From Incurvaria masculella (taxonomy: Eukaryota; Arthropoda; Insecta; Lepidoptera; Incurvariidae): 64,000 nucleotides of DNA. A program made the translations under genes and the position numbers. Each line of letters opens with the position of its first letter. Position 1 is the stretch's first letter. Shown piece after piece: positions 44,848 to 55,613 of the stretch. Where the stretch lies: assembly GCA_946894095.1 (NCBI GenBank), contig OX335645.2:15275001-15339000 (forward strand), given 5' to 3'. Below the pieces are notes generated by a model. It did not search any database. It worked only from the letters and a program-made list of their open reading frames with translations, and was not told where the DNA came from.

Positions 44848-45035
44848 AGTTTTAGACCGTTGAGGCTGTCCGTGGTTCGGAGAACAAGCAAAACTGTGTT
44901 CCTTACTTACTGGTGGGTAAATCCTGCCCAAATTGATACCATCGCATTGCATAAAAGATGATCGAAGCGGCAATGAAAATTATCCGTATTTTCTATCCGG
45001 TTCTAAGGAAGATGGTTTTAGCCACCCTAGTCCGT
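44848..45035 (+). mobile_element. SINE, 5'-truncated and internally deleted
   Basis: 'gttgaggctgtccgtggttc', 'gataccatcgcattgcat', 'gatcgaagcggcaatgaaaa' and 'ttagccaccctagtccg' are in order. The 'aggtcctggcatggc' block is missing. Confidence 0.75.
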
Positions 45036-46704
45036 TTCCATACAAAAGCCAACACAATTCTCTTCCATAGGTAGGACGTGCAAGGCACGACAGGCGACGA
45101 GACTGGGGGAGTCGGCGGCGACGGGGAGCGGCGCCGGTCGACTGTCATCTATTAGCGGAGAGAACAATCGATAGCGGGGTGAGAAGTGGGGCTACATCCG
45201 GATATATCCGGCTCAGTCACGTCAAATGTCAAGATCGAGCGCCTTCGCGTCTCCTCGCTTTTCGCTAGGTACCGCCCCTCCGCATGCCTCCAGCCCCCTC
45301 CGATGCCTAGCTGATGTTAAAATAGGATTCGGTTGATCGTACTGCTCACAATGAGGCCGCATGGCACATTAAATGAAGGCACATCTGAACGCAACGCGCG
45401 TAAACCAATCCGTTTAGAGAGCGGGCCCCCTGCCCGCTCTCTACTCTCAAAGTTCAACTTCGTTAGTGATTCACAGCCACCTATGACTCACCGGTGAGTC
45501 ACAAATCTTTCTTACTCATGAAATGACAGCCACGAGTAACCCTAGTGTGGTACGTTTCTTATTGTTCTAATTAGAGTGCGATGACACCACATAAACTTTT
45601 TCAGTGATGGCGTCAGGCGAAAGTTAAACGTAAGCGTTTCACTTTTATCGCGTTCGCTTCATTAGTGCATACACTGAACTGCAACGCTTTCGTGTTATAT
45701 TTGGCGGGATGGAGTTGCGCAGAGCCAAGTCTGTATCGGATTTTGTTTCTGCGCAGCCGCTGTTGCTTGGGGGTAGGAGTCGATTAGTACTGGACAGAAA
45801 CACGTAGTTATTATACGCTGAATCGCGGTGTTCTTATCTTCTGAATGCACGTAGATTCACGTGAAAGAATCTCCATGCCCAGTTCATCACACCTGAACAG
45901 AAAAGAATAGAAAAACATTTATTCGATTAAGGTACGTAGTTACACAGAGAAAAGTAAATTAATTTACACTTAAATAGAAAAACTTAAAAAAAACAGAAGA
46001 AATTAACTGAAATAGTACGCTAAGGAAAAGGACTGTGACTCAGCGATGTTTCGCACTTACAAAAGCTGCAGCATGCTACAGTAATCAGGCTACGCTGGCT
46101 TTGGACCTGGCCGTTCAGCCAATTACCTTGCAAAAAGTTCAGAGGATACATGCACTTGATAAATTCTTCCTAGATCGGTGACTCCGAGAAAGTAGAATTG
46201 TGAGGCAGTGGCGGCGAAAGTGGCGGTGGGGAGGGGGTCTATTATTTCCAATTTTTGATCTAGCTCTTTCCGTCGTCCCTCGCTCAGCCGTAAGAGATAA
46301 TGAGAGTGCGCCGCTCGGTTTGCCATAAATCCTCCTCTGGAATTAATGACAATGCCTTGCTTCGCCGCCGCCAGAACGCGCGGCCGGGGCGCAGTGGGAG
46401 GGGCGGCCGCCGGGATCACCTGTGGCGTCACGCACCCGCCGCCCCCCTGCTCGGACCCACGACAAGAAATAATTAATTTCCTGTTACAAATCAATGGATT
46501 CACGTAGCGTTTCCTCACTCGATTGCTTTGTGGCTGTGGGCACACACGAGAGAGTGTGTGTGTTGAATGTAGTGTCGGTGTGTCCGCGTGGAGGGTACGG
46601 TGCAGGCTGAATGTTGCAGTGAACACTTTGGCTAATTAATTGGCTGCACGGGTCGCATCCCAGATCGGCGAATGTTTCAACGGTTCAGCTAGTAAAGGTA
46701 CAAA
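45036..46704. other. non-coding, several GC-rich patches
   Basis: Perfect palindrome 'ccggatatatccgg' at 45197-45210; hairpin arms 'agagagcgggc'/'gcccgctctct' at 45416-45442; palindrome at 45484-45501; GC-rich patch 46195-46620 with a domain-less minus-strand frame. Confidence 0.35.
45484..45501. promoter_or_regulatory. palindrome made of two AP-1-like heptamers
   Basis: 'tgactcaccggtgagtca' is an 18-bp perfect palindrome holding TGACTCA and TGAGTCA head to head. Binding by a bZIP factor is inference from the motif only. Confidence 0.3.
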
Positions 46705-46862
46705 TAAAACAGGAGATACTTCCCGCAAAGTACAACCTGGGATCCTTCAAACATGGTGTTTAGGAGCATGTATAGGACATGGTTTTCACGGCCCCCGTCC
46801 AAGTTCGAAAGCTCATGGCCATCGTCTGGTACCCCTTATGTGAGGGCCTGGTTTTCGCAGCT
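46705..46862 (+). pseudogene. LINE 3' fragment
   Basis: 'acctgggatccttcaaacat', 'gaaagctcatggccatcgtc' and 'tatgtgagggcctgg' match the LINE tail. Confidence 0.7.
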
Positions 46863-47389
46863 TTCTTAGCCCCCAGGGAAGAAATACATATAGATACTTC
46901 CCCTTTTAAGCAATAACATCTTAAGTAATGAAATTTCGTGGAAATTCCAGTACTCTTATTACTTAATTTTTGGAACCTTTCGCACGTCCTTATAATTTCA
47001 ACAATTAGACCACGAGAACAATTATACAGTGATTTTGTAAATTTACTGAGTATGATGAGTTTTTTGTCACTTCCACTACTTACAACAACGCAATATTTAC
47101 TATGTACCGTCGAAAAGAATTTATCTTGTGGATCTAGGGAACAAAGCCCTTTACGGATATATTATATGGCAGACATTTTCGTTTAAAGTATCTACACTAG
47201 AATCAACAAGAACGGTTGCCTCATCACCGCCGATCATCTTTGGAGACCAACTTAACTTGTCTCAGGACCGCTTGGTGGAACCTCAGGTGTAACTTCTCCA
47301 AGAATAGAGGACTCCGGCATTGATGTCTCCTAGAGATTCCGACATCTTATACGAAACAACATGGAGGTATTTTTCTCTGAGTGACTTGC
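46863..47389. other. AT-rich non-coding
   Basis: No gene or family is recognised. Confidence 0.3.
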
Positions 47390-47846
47390 CAGATGAATTC
47401 CGGTAGGCACTCGTAACTCCAATCCATAAAAAGGGCGTCCGGTCATCAAGCTATAGACCTATCCGACTCACATGCATTTCCACAAAGTGTATATACAAGG
47501 ATTTCGAATCCACAATTAGAGATTTTTTATCAACTTACCATAATTGTAAATAAGCAGCACACGAATACAAAGACAAAAGGTTTGCTACTCATAGAACTAC
47601 GACCATGCTAGGTCTGTGGCTGCTCTGGTCTACAAACGCATAGAGGCTGATATCTATCTCGAATATAATAAAGCCTTTGATCGCGTACCTATCACCCACG
47701 GACTGAACGGCATTTTGGCATACGTGCTCCTCAAAATTACTCCGCTATATAAACAATCATTTTTGAAGAATATGCAGTTCAAAGTAAAATTCGGTGAGGC
47801 TATATCGGTGGCGCGATATGGAGCGGATTTCCGGAAGGATCGGTAA
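47390..47846 (+). pseudogene. decayed reverse transcriptase fragment of a second LINE type
   Basis: The translation in shifting frames gives TPIHKKG, then SSYRPIRLT, and later the open stretch YLEYNKAFDRVPI followed by HGLNGILAY. These correspond to the RT fingers and motif A (D/E..KAFDRV). Motifs B and C are not intact. The sequence is not a close relative of the 27-30 kb LINE. It is cut by the MITE that begins at about 47855. Confidence 0.75.
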
Positions 47847-47854
47847 TAGGGTTA

Positions 47855-48395
47855 GGTGGGCCTTCCCGCTCAACTCCCCATACAAACGTGGAAAGAAGGT
47901 CAAGCCCATATTTCTTCTCAGAGATCAAAAATGTTGCTAAAAATATCTTTTTTTGATCGAACTCGATGTCTGATGACCGCTGGCATTGTAAAATTGTGTT
48001 TGGTTTCTAAGTTATAAGGTCCGAAAGTTCGAGTTTTTCTAGCGTATTATACAATTACTTTGGAGGTGGATGACTCAACGATAAAATAAAAACATCTTAA
48101 AAAGATCAGTCATCAGACATAGCTTGTTGCATGAAGATTTAAAATAAATTTTATTTTTGTTGGATTTTGACGACAGCGGTCGTGGTTTACTTTTAGCTAC
48201 AAGTTGTTTTGTAATTAAACTTTCGTAAATCTTAACAAATTGTGCACTACGCGCATTGTTTGCTTTGTGGACATGTTGCATCCTCCTCATCACGGAGCCT
48301 GTCGTTTTCTTTGAAACAAAGAAGGTCCCAGAGCGCAATAGTATTGTTTTGTACCGTGCCCGCGAATGAGTTAGTCCCCCCGGGAAGGCCCACTC
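47855..48395 (+). mobile_element. TTAA-family MITE, nearly complete
   Basis: 'aggtgggccttcccgctcaa' at the left and 'gggaaggcccac' at the right. The interior is colinear with 11720-12251. The flanking TTAA is mutated (TTAG at left). Confidence 0.8.
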
Positions 48396-48747
48396 GCCGT
48401 TTCGTACTGAAGAATCAAAAAATTTTTTTTGATAAAAGATGTTTCAAAGTATTGACCCCCGTTGTCTATACATTTCTGCCATCTCATTGGAAGATCATTA
48501 AAACTATGATCATTTTAACTTTGGGGATCTGGACTAAATAAACAGGTTGTAGGCATTTCGTGTTGCTTTCTGGGAAAAAAAAATGTCCAAATCGAGGAAA
48601 AAATGGTAGCCGGTTAGGGCGAGTTCCGGTGAGGATGACGGATGGTTTTAAACTGCAGGTATTTTAGTTATTTATTTAGCAGATTTATGTATGGGGTGTA
48701 TGCGCTGTATAAGATAACAGTTCGGATTTGAGTGTTCTTTGACGAGA
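48396..48747. other. AT-rich non-coding
   Basis: No gene is recognised. The last five bases next to the LTR are the CTAAG target site. Confidence 0.35.
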
Positions 48748-48752
48748 CTAAG

Positions 48753-49177
48753 TGGTAGGTAAAACTAGGGACCAACCTTACGACGAGGGCCTTCGATAGC
48801 TCGGGAGCAGCGCAGGACTGTGGGACGCCACTTCGCAGGATCCTCCAGATGCCAACCACTCACGGAACACTTCTTCTTAGCTTGCAGCCTCGATGAAGAA
48901 CAGTTCGATCACTCTGCGGTACTTATAGCGGATAATGTTAAATTCGGTTTTTGCGGAGAGCTCTTCTCGCGTGCGTGCCCGGACGCCGTTCCAAAAGTCT
49001 CTGTTCTGTGGCGCGTTGGCGCGCGTCCCGCGGTCGATGCGCTGCCCTCTTCTTTCTTGACGCGGGTGAGCGGGAAGGAACGTGTACTGTTGGGTTCGTG
49101 TGTGTTTATGAGTGCGCGGTGTCCCGCCAAATATAACGGGAGCTGATTTCGAATGGTATGTCAAAACGGCCCAACCA
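48753..49177 (-). repeat. 3' LTR of the BEL/Pao element
   Basis: 425 bp, TGGT...ACCA, identical to 55189-55613 except at one position. Confidence 0.97.
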
Positions 49178-49335
49178 TAATCTCCCCGCCTTGAAGGTAT
49201 CTGAATATCTTCAATATAAAGAGATAGAGAGAGTAAATTTAAATGAAATATAAGCGAAAAAGCGTTAAACGAGTTGAATGCGGATAAATAAATAAGTTGC
49301 GTTGTAAAATTAATAAGTAAATATAACGTTGAATG

Positions 49336-52300
49336 TTATTGCGTTGGTAGAGGGCAGACTCGGACAACTGGTCGCTTGTACCTACCCGTTGCGGTTTTTA
49401 TAGTGACAACGCGCGTTATGTTGTCCCTACCAGGGTGAACTTCGTCGACTATGCCCAAGGGCCATCGTAACGGCGGGACATTGTCCTCGCGGATAAGTAC
49501 AACCGTGCCTATCTGTATCGGTCTACTTGACGTGTTCCACTTCTCCCTGGACTGAAGCGTGTTAAGGTATTCGATACGCCACCGATTCCAATACGATTGG
49601 ACTAATTTATCAAGGAGATCCCGTCGGGATACTTGCGATTTCTCAGCGGACGTAAAGTCTTCTGCAGGAAGATGGGTAAGCGGAATATTGTGTAAAAAGT
49701 GCGCGGGTGTTAGAGCTGCGGGCTCTGAAGGGTCGGAACTCAGTACGGTTAGAGGGCGGCTGTTTAGTAATGCCTCTATTTGGGTTAGTACTGTGTTGAG
49801 TTCTTCATAAGTTAGTGTTTGAGAACCTATTACGCGGTACATGTGTGTCTTAACACACTTAACTTGCGATTCCCACACGCCAGCCATGTGAGGACTGTAC
49901 GGTGGCATTGTTTTGAATGATACGCGGTGGACTGCAAGTCCACGGGCGAGCTCATCGTTGAAATCTCTGCTCAATAACATAGTATAAATTTCATCAAGCC
50001 TTCCTCTCGCTCCCAGAAAGTTGGTCCCCCCGTCCGAGTGTACGACGGAGACCGGACCACGTCTCGCGATAAATCTTTTAAAGGCGGCTAAGAACATATC
50101 CGTCGACAGGTCTGAAACCAACTCAATATGGATTGCCTTCGTAGCGAGACAAATGAATAAACAAATGTAAGCCTTATGGCTTTTAATACCACGACCTCGC
50201 CTGGGCGTTACGTATACTGGCCCTGCGTAATCTACACCAGTGTTCCAGAATGGTTTTATTTGTTCATTTACGCGGTGTTGAGGTTGCTGCCCCATAAGCG
50301 GTTCCGTGTGTCGTGGTCGGTTGCGAAAACAAATATTACATTTTTGAGTACGTTGTCGAACAATATTTCTTGCGGATAAGATCCAGAACTTTTGTCTGAG
50401 GAGAGAAAGTAGTAAGTTAGGTCCAGTATGTAGGTTGTGAACGTGAAAATGATCGATTATCATTTCTACAATACGATGTTTTCGCGGTAATATCGCGGGA
50501 TGCATTTGTTGGTAGTCAATATTCGCGTTAGCTAGGTGACCGCCAACTCTAAGGGTTCCGTTGTCTAAAAACGGGTTTAATTTTCTTATGCGCGGTGAAC
50601 ATTCTTTTCCCTTTTTTAATAAATTTATTTCGTCTGCGAAATGCGTTTGCTGAACGCACTTAATTGCTTCTACTTCTGCGGCCTCCAAATCGTTAGGCGT
50701 AATATTGCCTCGAGATGAAATCCTTTTTGTGAAGCGCAGTACATACACTAGCGAGCGTAGGTATTTGGTCCAAGTACATATTCGAGTTGCTAGTAAACTT
50801 AGCGGATGTGGTTCCAATTCGCTAGTTTGTAAAGTAATGTTTTTCCTTTCGGGTATAACCGCGTCGGGATTGGGTTTGAACCCCTTAATGTTCCAATCTG
50901 ATGTAGGTAAATTGACCCAAGTGGGTCCGAAGAACCATAAGCGGTTATCAATTAAGTTCCGAGGAGTGACAGGTCGCGAAACTATGTCACTAGGATTGTC
51001 ACCACTTGCTACATGATGCCAATGTTTCGCGGGTAATATTTCTTGGATCGCAGCCGTGCGATTAGCGACGAACGTTTGCCAGCGATAAGAAGGCGAATTT
51101 ATATAAGCCAAACATATTTCGGAGTCAGTGAACGCGTATGTCTCATGTATCGTACATCGAGAACTCAATACTTCTGTGACAACTTTTATCAGCTTGGCTA
51201 ATAAAAGGCAGGCACATAGCTCTAATCGCGGTAATGATTTGTTTGAAAGCGGAGCTAGCTTACTCTTAGCGCATAACAGCGCGGTTTGCGCGGGTGAACT
51301 GGAATCGCGGCTAGTTCGAATATAAACAGTAGCACCATAACTCTTCTCACTACTATCCGCGAATCCAATCAGAATTATTTGAGCGTTTTCGAACGCACCG
51401 ATGTGTCGAGGAGTTTTTATTTTTTCAAAGTACAAGAATTCTTCTTGAAAATCAAACCAACGTTTCTGTATTTGACTGGGAGCAGGTTCATCCCATCCGA
51501 GGTTCAATTTCCAACAATCTTGTACCAGGAGCTTTAAGTAGGTTACTATCGGACTTATTAATCCAAGGGGATCGTAATATCTCGCGGCGTAAGATAAAAT
51601 AGTGCGTTTGGTGCACGCGTTCGTTGTTAAAGTTTCAGAGTTCGCGGTAAAACATAAACAATCGTCAGCGGGACTCCATCGGAGACCAACGATTTTTGTT
51701 TGCGATTCGGAATCGAAATTTATTAATTTTGATGTGCGGTGCGGTTGCGGAATAAATGCATTTACTTCCGGGGAGTTGGTTAACCATTTGGTTAGATTGA
51801 ACCCTCCAGCCTGGAACATGCTAATCAGCTGCGAATATAACTCTTTCGCCTTTTCGGCTGATTCGACGGAACTTATGAAGTCGTCCATGTATACATTTTT
51901 TATAAAGGAAGCTGCGAGTGGGTACTTTTCTTTCTCATCTTGTGCCAATTGTTTTATGACACGGAGAGCGAGATATGGAGACGATTTCATACCGAATGAG
52001 ACTTTATTAAACTGATATATTTGAAGCGGATCTTTACTATCGAATCTGTATAATATGTATTGAAACTTGCGGTGCGCTTCATATAAATCTATCTGAAAAA
52101 ACATTTTCTCAATGTCTGCGGATAACGCTACCGGATATAATCTCAGTTCTAAAAGGAGATCGAATATATTCGCTTGTAAATTCGTCCCACAGTGTAAGAT
52201 GTCATTAAGTGACTTCCCACTCGACGAGTTACAACTAGCGTCTATAACTATTCTAATCTTAGAAGTAGTCTTGTCTTCGCGGTAAACTGCCTGATGAGGC

Positions 52301-54678
52301 ATAAAAAAATTATTTGTTTCCACATTCGAGTCACTCACGAGAGTGAGATAACCTCTGTCAATGTATTCGCGGATCGTATTATTATAACCTTCACGGAGCG
52401 CGGGTTGCCTATCAAGTTTTCTTTCTAAACTCATAAATCGGCGTCGAGCTATCTTTTCGGAATCACCCAACTCCGTCCGCGGGTCAGCATTAAAAGGAAG
52501 ATGAACCTTATAGCGGCCGGTGTCATCGCGAGTGTGTGTTTTGCAAAATATACTCTCACACTCCTGCTCAGCGGCACTTTGTCGCGAGGCCGTCGGTACA
52601 CTTTCTATCTCCCAGAATTTTACTAACAATGACTCGAGCGAGGGTTCCGTGATTGCACATAACGAGCTCTGTTCATTCGTCGATTCGTCTACTCGAGCCC
52701 GACCCATAACAACATAACCGAGCGAGGTTTCTATTGCCACGGCCGAGGAGCGCGGGATCGATACCTTTTTCGTACCAATTAAGTAAGGAAACTTATCCAC
52801 TCCAATTAATCCATCGATTTCACTTGGAATGTAAAAGTATTTATCTGCCAGTGGCAGATCGCGGAAATGATTTAATTCTTGCGTAGATAACCTAACAGTA
52901 GGTAGATCTTGAGTAATCTTATCCATAACTAGAGCGTCTATGGAATACTTTTCGCGGGATTCGAATTTAGAGGTAAATTGGAACCTAGCGCGGCCTCGGA
53001 CGGAGTGCGCGTCTCCTCCAATGCCTGTAACGCTAGAGGGAGCGCGCGTTATCTTTATGCCTACTCGGTGACAACATTTCTCCGATAGGAAATTGCTCAT
53101 TGAGCCGCTATCTAACAACACTCTAATAGTATGAGTAACCCCGGCCTCGTTCACAACGGATATCAAGGCGGTCGGTAAAATGCCTACTGAGCTGATTTCC
53201 TCTTTCGCGGAAGTCACACCGGACACGAAATGGTTCGCATCTAACTGATAAGTTGTATTACTTATATGAGCGGTGGAGCGGCCGGCGGCCGCGTCCCGAC
53301 CTGCTCGCGGCTGAGGAGGTGGGGGAGGCGGCGGCGGCGCCGCGCTATCCGAGCGGCCGGCGGCGGCGGCGGGGGGGGCGCGAGCGAGCTCTGTGATAAC
53401 AGGCTGTCTCCTAAAACCGGTTTCTAAGTGAATTGCCGTATGATGTGGCGCTTGGCACTTCAAACAGTGCCCTTGCGATCTGCATAACGAGGTTTTGTGA
53501 TAACCGAGACAATTCGTGCAATATCCCTTACTTTTAACGTAATTAAATCGTTGCGGGTTAGTCATTTCGAGGAATTTATCGCACTTGTATAATTGGTGGC
53601 GCGAAACTTTACACAAACCACACTGGGTTCGTGGGACATGCGAACCGATCGCTGAATCGAAGTGGTTAGGATGGTTCACAATGTATGATTGCGGATGAGG
53701 TTTAAATTTATTTGCGGGAGCGCTAATATTTAGCTGCGGTTTTGTTGCGGGTAAAGGTAATTTTTTGTTAGAGCGCGCGAGTATCTTTGATTGATCTCGC
53801 ACGAAGTTTTGTAAGGAAGAGAAAGTAGGTATCTCCTCATTTGACATTTGTTCGAAATATCTGAGCGTGTCTGTATCTAGCTTGCTGAGGGCGATATGCG
53901 TGATAATAAAATCGGATAGATCGGGAAGTTTTAAATGTTTTAATGCTGCGACAGCTGAGCAGAACTTTTCTGAGAAGGCATCTAGTGCACTGCTCGAAGC
54001 GACGGAGAATGGTTTAAATTGTACCATTTGTTCTAGATAAGAAGTTGCTAACTGTCTTTTATCTTGATACTTATCGACCAAAGCGTCCCAAATAATTTCA
54101 TAATTTTCACCGGAAGGTGTAATACCAGCGCAAACAGACAGGGCTTTATGAGATAAATGTCCGATTAGGTACTGAACCTTTTGTGCGTCAGACAGATTCG
54201 TGTTTTCGTGGATAAGCGATTTGAAATTTTCAAAGAATATATTCCAGCTACTAGGTTCACCATTAAATGACTGAATGCGTAGTGGAGGCAGCTCCACCCT
54301 TGGAAAGGTTCGAGAGCCTGACTGCCCTGCGGATGCCTCGCGTTTAGGTACTTCTGACTGTTTCCGAATCTGCCTCTCCCTTGCCCGAATATGGCAATAA
54401 AGATCATCGAATGCCTCCAGCACACTGAAGTCAGGGATGAATTCTTCATTCTTAAGAATGCATTCGTAGTTTAGGTCCTCGACTACTTGTGTTATTTTGG
54501 ATTTCGTATCCTCTAGCGACTCTAAGCTAGCAAAAAACGCGGGAATGTATTCCGAGTCCTGCTGCTTACTCAAATCATAACACTTTTGAATCACTTTAAA
54601 TAAACTCTGTCTTTTCGCTTCCAAAACGCGAATACGAGCTACATTCCCTATCGCGGAGGATTTTTCTGGAGGAGCCAT
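49336..54678 (-). CDS. gag-pol polyprotein of a BEL/Pao retrotransposon, intact
   Basis: The longest frame opens with TTG at 54693. The first ATG, in good context (AAAATGGC), is at 54678 and gives 1780 codons without interruption. Approximate residues: gag-like region 130-290 (LPPLRIQSFNGEPSSWNIFF); Cys/His zinc-knuckle cluster 350-415 (CGLCK, CTNCLGYHK, HCLKCQAPHH); Pro/Ala-rich linker 435-465; aspartic protease near 520 (LLDSGSMSNF); reverse transcriptase 790-1000 with KIRIVIDAS, LSADIEKMF and YMDDF; RNase H near 1110 (GFADSSEKSYGA); integrase zinc domain 1390-1460 and core 1480-1610 with DYAGP, HSDGGTNF and GVWESQV (D, D, E); C-terminal DUF5641-like part to the end (VLIREDNVPPLRWPLG). All catalytic residues inspected are present. 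Gag and pol are in one frame, as is usual for this superfamily. No envelope-like ORF was seen. Confidence 0.97.
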   Translation of the reverse strand: MAPPEKSSAIGNVARIRVLEAKRQSLFKVIQKCYDLSKQQDSEYIPAFFASLESLEDTKSKITQVVEDLNYECILKNEEFIPDFSVLEAFDDLYCHIRARERQIRKQSEVPKREASAGQSGSRTFPRVELPPLRIQSFNGEPSSWNIFFENFKSLIHENTNLSDAQKVQYLIGHLSHKALSVCAGITPSGENYEIIWDALVDKYQDKRQLATSYLEQMVQFKPFSVASSSALDAFSEKFCSAVAALKHLKLPDLSDFIITHIALSKLDTDTLRYFEQMSNEEIPTFSSLQNFVRDQSKILARSNKKLPLPATKPQLNISAPANKFKPHPQSYIVNHPNHFDSAIGSHVPRTQCGLCKVSRHQLYKCDKFLEMTNPQRFNYVKSKGYCTNCLGYHKTSLCRSQGHCLKCQAPHHTAIHLETGFRRQPVITELARAPPAAAAGRSDSAAPPPPPPPPQPRAGRDAAAGRSTAHISNTTYQLDANHFVSGVTSAKEEISSVGILPTALISVVNEAGVTHTIRVLLDSGSMSNFLSEKCCHRVGIKITRAPSSVTGIGGDAHSVRGRARFQFTSKFESREKYSIDALVMDKITQDLPTVRLSTQELNHFRDLPLADKYFYIPSEIDGLIGVDKFPYLIGTKKVSIPRSSAVAIETSLGYVVMGRARVDESTNEQSSLCAITEPSLESLLVKFWEIESVPTASRQSAAEQECESIFCKTHTRDDTGRYKVHLPFNADPRTELGDSEKIARRRFMSLERKLDRQPALREGYNNTIREYIDRGYLTLVSDSNVETNNFFMPHQAVYREDKTTSKIRIVIDASCNSSSGKSLNDILHCGTNLQANIFDLLLELRLYPVALSADIEKMFFQIDLYEAHRKFQYILYRFDSKDPLQIYQFNKVSFGMKSSPYLALRVIKQLAQDEKEKYPLAASFIKNVYMDDFISSVESAEKAKELYSQLISMFQAGGFNLTKWLTNSPEVNAFIPQPHRTSKLINFDSESQTKIVGLRWSPADDCLCFTANSETLTTNACTKRTILSYAARYYDPLGLISPIVTYLKLLVQDCWKLNLGWDEPAPSQIQKRWFDFQEEFLYFEKIKTPRHIGAFENAQIILIGFADSSEKSYGATVYIRTSRDSSSPAQTALLCAKSKLAPLSNKSLPRLELCACLLLAKLIKVVTEVLSSRCTIHETYAFTDSEICLAYINSPSYRWQTFVANRTAAIQEILPAKHWHHVASGDNPSDIVSRPVTPRNLIDNRLWFFGPTWVNLPTSDWNIKGFKPNPDAVIPERKNITLQTSELEPHPLSLLATRICTWTKYLRSLVYVLRFTKRISSRGNITPNDLEAAEVEAIKCVQQTHFADEINLLKKGKECSPRIRKLNPFLDNGTLRVGGHLANANIDYQQMHPAILPRKHRIVEMIIDHFHVHNLHTGPNLLLSLLRQKFWILSARNIVRQRTQKCNICFRNRPRHTEPLMGQQPQHRVNEQIKPFWNTGVDYAGPVYVTPRRGRGIKSHKAYICLFICLATKAIHIELVSDLSTDMFLAAFKRFIARRGPVSVVHSDGGTNFLGARGRLDEIYTMLLSRDFNDELARGLAVHRVSFKTMPPYSPHMAGVWESQVKCVKTHMYRVIGSQTLTYEELNTVLTQIEALLNSRPLTVLSSDPSEPAALTPAHFLHNIPLTHLPAEDFTSAEKSQVSRRDLLDKLVQSYWNRWRIEYLNTLQSREKWNTSSRPIQIGTVVLIREDNVPPLRWPLGIVDEVHPGRDNITRVVTIKTATGRYKRPVVRVCPLPTQ

Positions 54679-54693
54679 TTTGTGAACGATCAA

Positions 54694-55188
54694 ATAAAAT
54701 GAATCGCGCTGGCTTTAGAAACAGCGTCGCGACGCGCGCGCGATCGCGCGGCCGATTTACGTAGATCGTCGATCTCCGTGCGGTAGATTGACAAAACGCC
54801 GCGCGGAGCGAAATAAAATGAGCGAGAATGAAAGAATGTGTAATAATGCGAATGAATGTAAGTGTAATGAGTTTAAATATGTTGAGTGAAGCTACTGCGA
54901 GATGTAATGTAATGAATCTAAATTATGAAGCGAATGTAAATTAAGTAAGTGCGTGAAGCGCCTGAAATATCGGAATTTTTTCCCGTTTCCTTTAGTCGCC
55001 TCTTACGACATGCATAGGATGAGTTGCAGTGGGACCAATAGTATTCTTTTTTAGTGCCGGAACCCACACGGCACTTTGTTTTGCGGAAATGTTTAAATGT
55101 AAGCGGTTAAAGCGGTAAAAAATGATGAACTGTATAGTGTGAAGTGGTTTCTCTGAGGGACCTATCCGGGTCGTGAGGATCAATTTTA
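54694..55188 (-). promoter_or_regulatory. BEL/Pao leader containing a LINE-like 5' module
   Basis: Non-coding leader between the 5' LTR and gag. 54993-55014 and following blocks ('attctttttt.agtgccgg.acccacac.gcac' to about 55073) match the LINE leader at 30491-30570 in the same sense. The part near gag (54720-54800) is rich in CG dinucleotides ('gcgcgcgcgatcgcgcggc'). Confidence 0.75.
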
Positions 55189-55613
55189 TGGTAGGTAAAA
55201 CTAGGGACCAACCTTACGACGAGGGCCTTCGATAGCTCGGGAGCAGCGCAGGACTGTGGGACGCCACTTCGCAGGATCCTCCAGATGCCAACCACTCACG
55301 GAACACTTCTTCTTAGCTTGCAGCCTCGATGAAGAACAGTTCGATCACTCTGCGGTACTTATAGCGGATAATGTTAAATTCGGTTTTTGCGGAGAGCTCT
55401 TCTCGCGTGCGTGCCCGGACGCCGTTCCAAAAGTCTCTGTTCTGTGGCGCGTTGGCGCGCGTCCCGCGGTCGATGCGCTGCCCTCTTCTTTCTTGACGCG
55501 GGTGAGCGGGAAGGAACGTGTACTGTTGGGTTCGTGTGTGTTTATGAGTGCGCGGTGTCCCGCCAAATATAACGGCAGCTGATTTCGAATGGTATGTCAA
55601 AACGGCCCAACCA
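55189..55613 (-). repeat. 5' LTR of the BEL/Pao element
   Basis: 425 bp. It should carry the promoter of the element. CTAAG follows at 55614. Confidence 0.97.

Noticed and set aside
46123..46626. 167-codon minus-strand ORF
   Set aside because: Low-complexity Ala/Pro/Gly segments and no domain; it lies in a GC-rich patch and may be regulatory rather than coding.
48242..48541. 99-codon plus-strand ORF
   Set aside because: Most of it lies in the TTAA-family MITE; similar frames appear in the other MITE copies.
48820..49164. ORFs of about 60-108 codons, repeated at 55256-55582
   Set aside because: They lie in the two LTRs and are duplicated only because the LTRs are identical.
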